The notes under the pieces: generated by a model | Databases searched by the model: none | The model's input: the letters and a program-made list of their open reading frames with translations, nothing else | Told to the model about the DNA's origin: nothing | Position numbers and translations under genes: made by a program | Source of the DNA: Acinetobacter sp. P8-3-8 | GTDB lineage: Bacteria; Pseudomonadota; Gammaproteobacteria; Pseudomonadales; Moraxellaceae | NCBI RefSeq assembly: GCF_000214135.1 | Contig: NZ_AFIE01000028.1 | Location: 1 to 45,355 of the forward strand | Direction: 5' to 3' | DNA: 45,355 nt | Shown here: positions 45,346 to 45,355 of the stretch, piece after piece | Position numbering within the stretch: the stretch's first letter is position 1 | Layout of the letters: every line of letters starts with the position of its first letter

Positions 45346-45355
45346 TTTTTAAATA

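Overview
The window is a chromosomal segment of a gamma-proteobacterium, most probably an Acinetobacter species. The evidence is an A+T-rich base composition, a str operon (rpsL-rpsG-fusA, with tuf expected beyond the left edge), fabB next to hemJ (the haem enzyme of organisms lacking HemG/HemY), a dad-type D-amino-acid catabolic cluster with a divergent Lrp-family regulator, and Pseudomonadales-like protein sequences throughout. No phage, transposase, integrase, CRISPR array, tRNA or rRNA was seen. The species cannot be fixed from sequence alone.

Layout. Positions 1-3.5 kb (minus strand): the str operon, with a good promoter whose predicted transcript starts at a hairpin, and a small ORF plus two hairpins between rpsG and fusA. 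3.6-16.4 kb: an EcsC-family gene, and divergent from it a tight plus-strand operon encoding a MoxR AAA+ ATPase, a DUF5682 protein, a von Willebrand A (VWA) protein and a SWIM zinc-finger protein, followed after 117 bp by a 1280-residue DUF4132/MolR-type protein. This set corresponds to the poorly understood E. coli yehL-yehM-yehP-yehQ genes plus molR (yehI) and is the best candidate for an undescribed system here. 16.7-21 kb: fabB, hemJ, a membrane-anchored unknown gene broken by an in-frame TAG, and an acyltransferase. 21.1-26.2 kb: cycA-ridA-dadX-dadA, divergent from lrp/dadR, with two Lrp-like boxes 32 bp apart between them. 26.2-31.3 kb: a Spo0M-like protein, a HAD phosphatase, thiD, an unknown helical protein, a NERD protein, an O6-alkylguanine methyltransferase, and an SMR exporter behind a probable guanidine-II riboswitch. 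31.4-34.8 kb: a copper-resistance operon (small His/Met-rich secreted protein, copA, copB). 35.0-35.1 kb: five DnaA-box-like repeats at exact 12-bp intervals downstream of rpe. 35.1-45.3 kb: rpe, an M48 peptidase with a DUF898 membrane protein, S-formylglutathione hydrolase with a membrane C13 peptidase, tsaB-uppP-rsmJ, a CoA-type Nudix hydrolase with a gamma-carbonic anhydrase, and a zinc-ribbon Nudix hydrolase.

How the genes work together. The dad cluster forms a complete route: CycA imports D-Ala/D-Ser/Gly, DadX interconverts alanine enantiomers, DadA oxidises D-alanine to an imine, RidA hydrolyses imines, and the Lrp-type regulator senses amino acids. In the copper operon CopA oxidises periplasmic Cu(I) and CopB sits in the outer membrane. 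In the MoxR cluster the ATPase and VWA protein probably form a remodelling machine of the MoxR/VWA kind, with the DUF5682, SWIM and DUF4132 proteins as partners or effectors; substrate and phenotype are unknown.

Limits. All homology calls come from reading motifs and remembered family sequences; no search, alignment or folding program was run. Starts were moved inward where a Shine-Dalgarno sequence or family length favoured it.
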